NCBI GenBank assembly: GCA_963931865.1
Contig: OZ007515.1
Coordinates: 8,228,685-8,292,684 of the forward strand
Length of the DNA: 64,000 nt
Direction: 5' to 3'
Source: Axinella damicornis
Taxonomy: Eukaryota > Porifera > Demospongiae > Axinellida > Axinellidae
Shown here: positions 62,390 to 64,000 of the stretch, piece by piece
Layout of the letters: each line of letters opens with the position of its first letter
Position numbering within the stretch: the first letter of the stretch is position 1
Program-made: the position numbers and the translations under genes
Notes under the pieces: generated by a model
Told to the model about the DNA's origin: nothing
The model's database searches: none
What the model saw: the letters and a program-made list of their open reading frames with translations, nothing else

Positions 62390-62749
62390 ACTCTTATTGT
62401 TATGGGGACACTATATACAGTGGACCTGAGGACCATGGACCTGGGACCGGGTAGTCTCGTGCCCAGCCGGAAACGTGTACGGAATATCCGTCTGGTGACT
62501 TTCAGCAACATTCTCGGTCTTCATCGAATATTCATAGCTCAGCTAACCGCCTGAAACCAGACAGAACCGGAAGTCCTACGCGTGAAATGATATACGTAAT
62601 TGCAAGAGAAATTCTACAACTTCTCGCTCCTAATAAAGACAAAATTGAATTCTCTACGATTTAATTGGCAGTCTGAAATTCCTGCCTAAAAAGTATGAAT
62701 TTTTAATGAAGATCGAGGCTTCTGCGCAAAGTCGCCAGACCCTCTTTCC
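62390..62749. other. No supported gene
   Basis: A GGACCTGAGGACCATGGACC patch at 62420-62450 is a weak relative of the GGGTCC repeats downstream. Otherwise AT-rich. Confidence 0.4.
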
Positions 62750-63375
62750 CGCGAGGGGTACGAGACTAGGGACCGGGGACCCGGGGACCCAAGGATCTTC
62801 AGCTGTTATGGGAGACAGAAATGCAATTACAAGCAATCTGTGTCAATGCTAATTAAAAGCCCAAACTCACAGTTGTTACCTTGAGTATGCAAGTGAGCTT
62901 TGCACAGCCAGATGGATACTTAGCCTCGTTCCCAGGGATCCAGGCTGGATTAATACAGTTCTTAAATAATTAATAACTGTAACAGAATAAAAGTTCAAAG
63001 TGCATGCAGTGCTATAGATACATGACAAAAGGTCAAATGCTTTTTTGTAGCCTTGTGTAGTATGCGAGAGTCTGACTTTGCCGGAGAACGAGGTACATAA
63101 ATACCTGATAATATTCTGAAGTGGAAAAGTGATGAAGACAAGCTAGAGGATAACGCCGTATGCTGAAAATGCCTTCCGATTTGTGCCAAGCTGACTTGCA
63201 TACTCCAGGCAATGATATAACCATGAGTTGTGGCTTGTACGTAGTTGCATTTCTGTCTCCCGTATAACAGCTGAAGATCCTTGGGTCCCCGGGTCCTTGG
63301 GTCCTTGGGTCCCCGGGTCCTTGGGTCCTTGGGTCCCTGGTCCCAGGTCCCTGGTCCCGGGGTCCCCGGGTCCAC
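62750..63375. repeat. GGGTCC(TT/CC) repeats within a spaced inverted repeat
   Basis: 62763-62835 (GGGACCGGGGACCCGGGGAC, then AAGGATCTTCAGCTGTTAT, GGGAGACAGAAATGCAA) recurs inverted at 63246-63295 (TTGCATTTCTGTCTCCC, TAACAGCTGAAGATCCTT, GGGTCCCC). At the right the GGGTCC unit is expanded to about ten alternating GGGTCCTT / GGGTCCCC copies (63285-63370). The 400-base interior has no gene and one AGCCTCGTTCCCAGG at 62922. Confidence 0.8.
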
Positions 63376-63380
63376 TGTTT

Positions 63381-64000
63381 ATTGTTATGAACTCTTGTTA
63401 TCCTGCATGTAGCTTCGACAGACAAAACAATCAGGCTTGCCAGTGATAGTCATTAAAGCTCCCAAAATTAGCTGAATATTACGTAATTTGAGTACATACT
63501 CAATCAACTCATTGCATGCGGGAGGCCAGATAACTGGCCCAATTATCTCACATGAGCTTTCATGGCGACTGAACTTCAGCTTAACTTCAGCTTAACGGGA
63601 CTTGAGGGTACGTTCTTGCCCATTGAGTACATAGTAATAAGTTTAGGCCACGCCTTTTCACTTACATGCGCATCACCATTCAGGAAAGGCAGGAAGGGGC
63701 GGTACTAGTTTGCGGGTTAGCCATGACGTTCACAAGGCCGGTCAAGTATGAAGCTTTCTCTCAACCACTGGCAGCAAACCGACTCCAGTTTGTACTGAAG
63801 GCTTCGAATAACTTGGAAATCGACTGACTTCATCAGGGCTGCAGGGATGAAGTAAGATGATCAGCATGAAATTCAGCACCATTTTGAACTATTGGTACTG
63901 GTAAGACTACTGGTAAGCCATAAGCGAACTGGTAAACCACTATGTACTATATGTGTAGCCGCCACACAGAATGGCTTCAAACAAGTAGCAACAAGCTTAC
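63381..64000. other. No supported gene
   Basis: Nothing recognisable. ACTTCAGCTTAACTTCAGCTTAAC near 63575 is a small direct repeat, and ACTGGTAAG / ACTACTGGTAAGCC repeats near 63897. Confidence 0.45.

Noticed and set aside
1..64000. CRISPR array or bacterial operon
   Set aside because: Tandem repeats here lack spacer structure; spliced exons and transposon families show animal nuclear DNA.

Overview
This window is animal nuclear DNA, most likely from a non-bilaterian metazoan; a demosponge would fit best, but the sequence alone does not prove it. The signs are spliced genes with very short GT-AG introns (58-71 bp in several genes), a filamin-type repeat, a kinase activation-loop fragment, no bacterial operon structure, and a very dense population of animal-type DNA transposons, a DIRS-like retroelement and foldback repeats. 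Family assignments rest on motifs recognised by eye; no database search was run.

Layout. 1-2500 (minus): exons of a flavodoxin-type (diflavin reductase) protein, probably the only clear host metabolic gene; a purine tract and a G-run lie in its introns. 3736-6257 (plus): a multi-exon C2H2 / FLYWCH-like / SWIM gene of MULE transposon descent that lacks the catalytic core. 6369-9963: a 10-bp and an 87-bp minisatellite, an unrecognised spliced gene and members of a repeat family ending in CTCGTTCCCAGG. 10300-14076: a minus-strand integrase-core gene (decayed) with large palindromes and a minisatellite in its introns, then an element with terminal inverted repeats. 14480-19976: fragments of transposon-associated genes, including a HECT-like module present three times and a coiled-coil/NLS exon.

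20011-25822 and 28759-35900 are two copies of one long composite unit. It carries a kinase-like fragment, a DUF7869-like domain and a 2A-like (ribosome-skipping type) GDVEMNPGP peptide. The two copies look identical by eye over about 2.4 kb and are visibly diverged elsewhere. A three-exon gene begins exactly where the second copy ends. 36784-44532: DIRS gag-like, hAT and two piggyBac remnants, plus a tandem array interspersed with F-box-like exons.

45041-47574 is a structurally complete hAT transposon with an uninterrupted 713-codon transposase, 12-bp inverted ends and a perfect 8-bp target duplication. 47750-48349 is a TA-flanked MITE. 50860-56720 is a decayed DIRS-like (tyrosine recombinase) retrotransposon split inside its reverse transcriptase by a 3.1-kb piggyBac element (52260-55364). 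58627-59235 is an intronless HIRAN-like gene, followed by a minus-strand pogo/Tigger transposase remnant and a group of large foldback elements up to 63375.

The window is mainly a record of repeated transposon insertion, local duplication and decay. The parts most worth following up are the duplicated 2A-bearing unit, the intact hAT element, the DDE-less MULE derivative and the nested piggyBac/DIRS pair.
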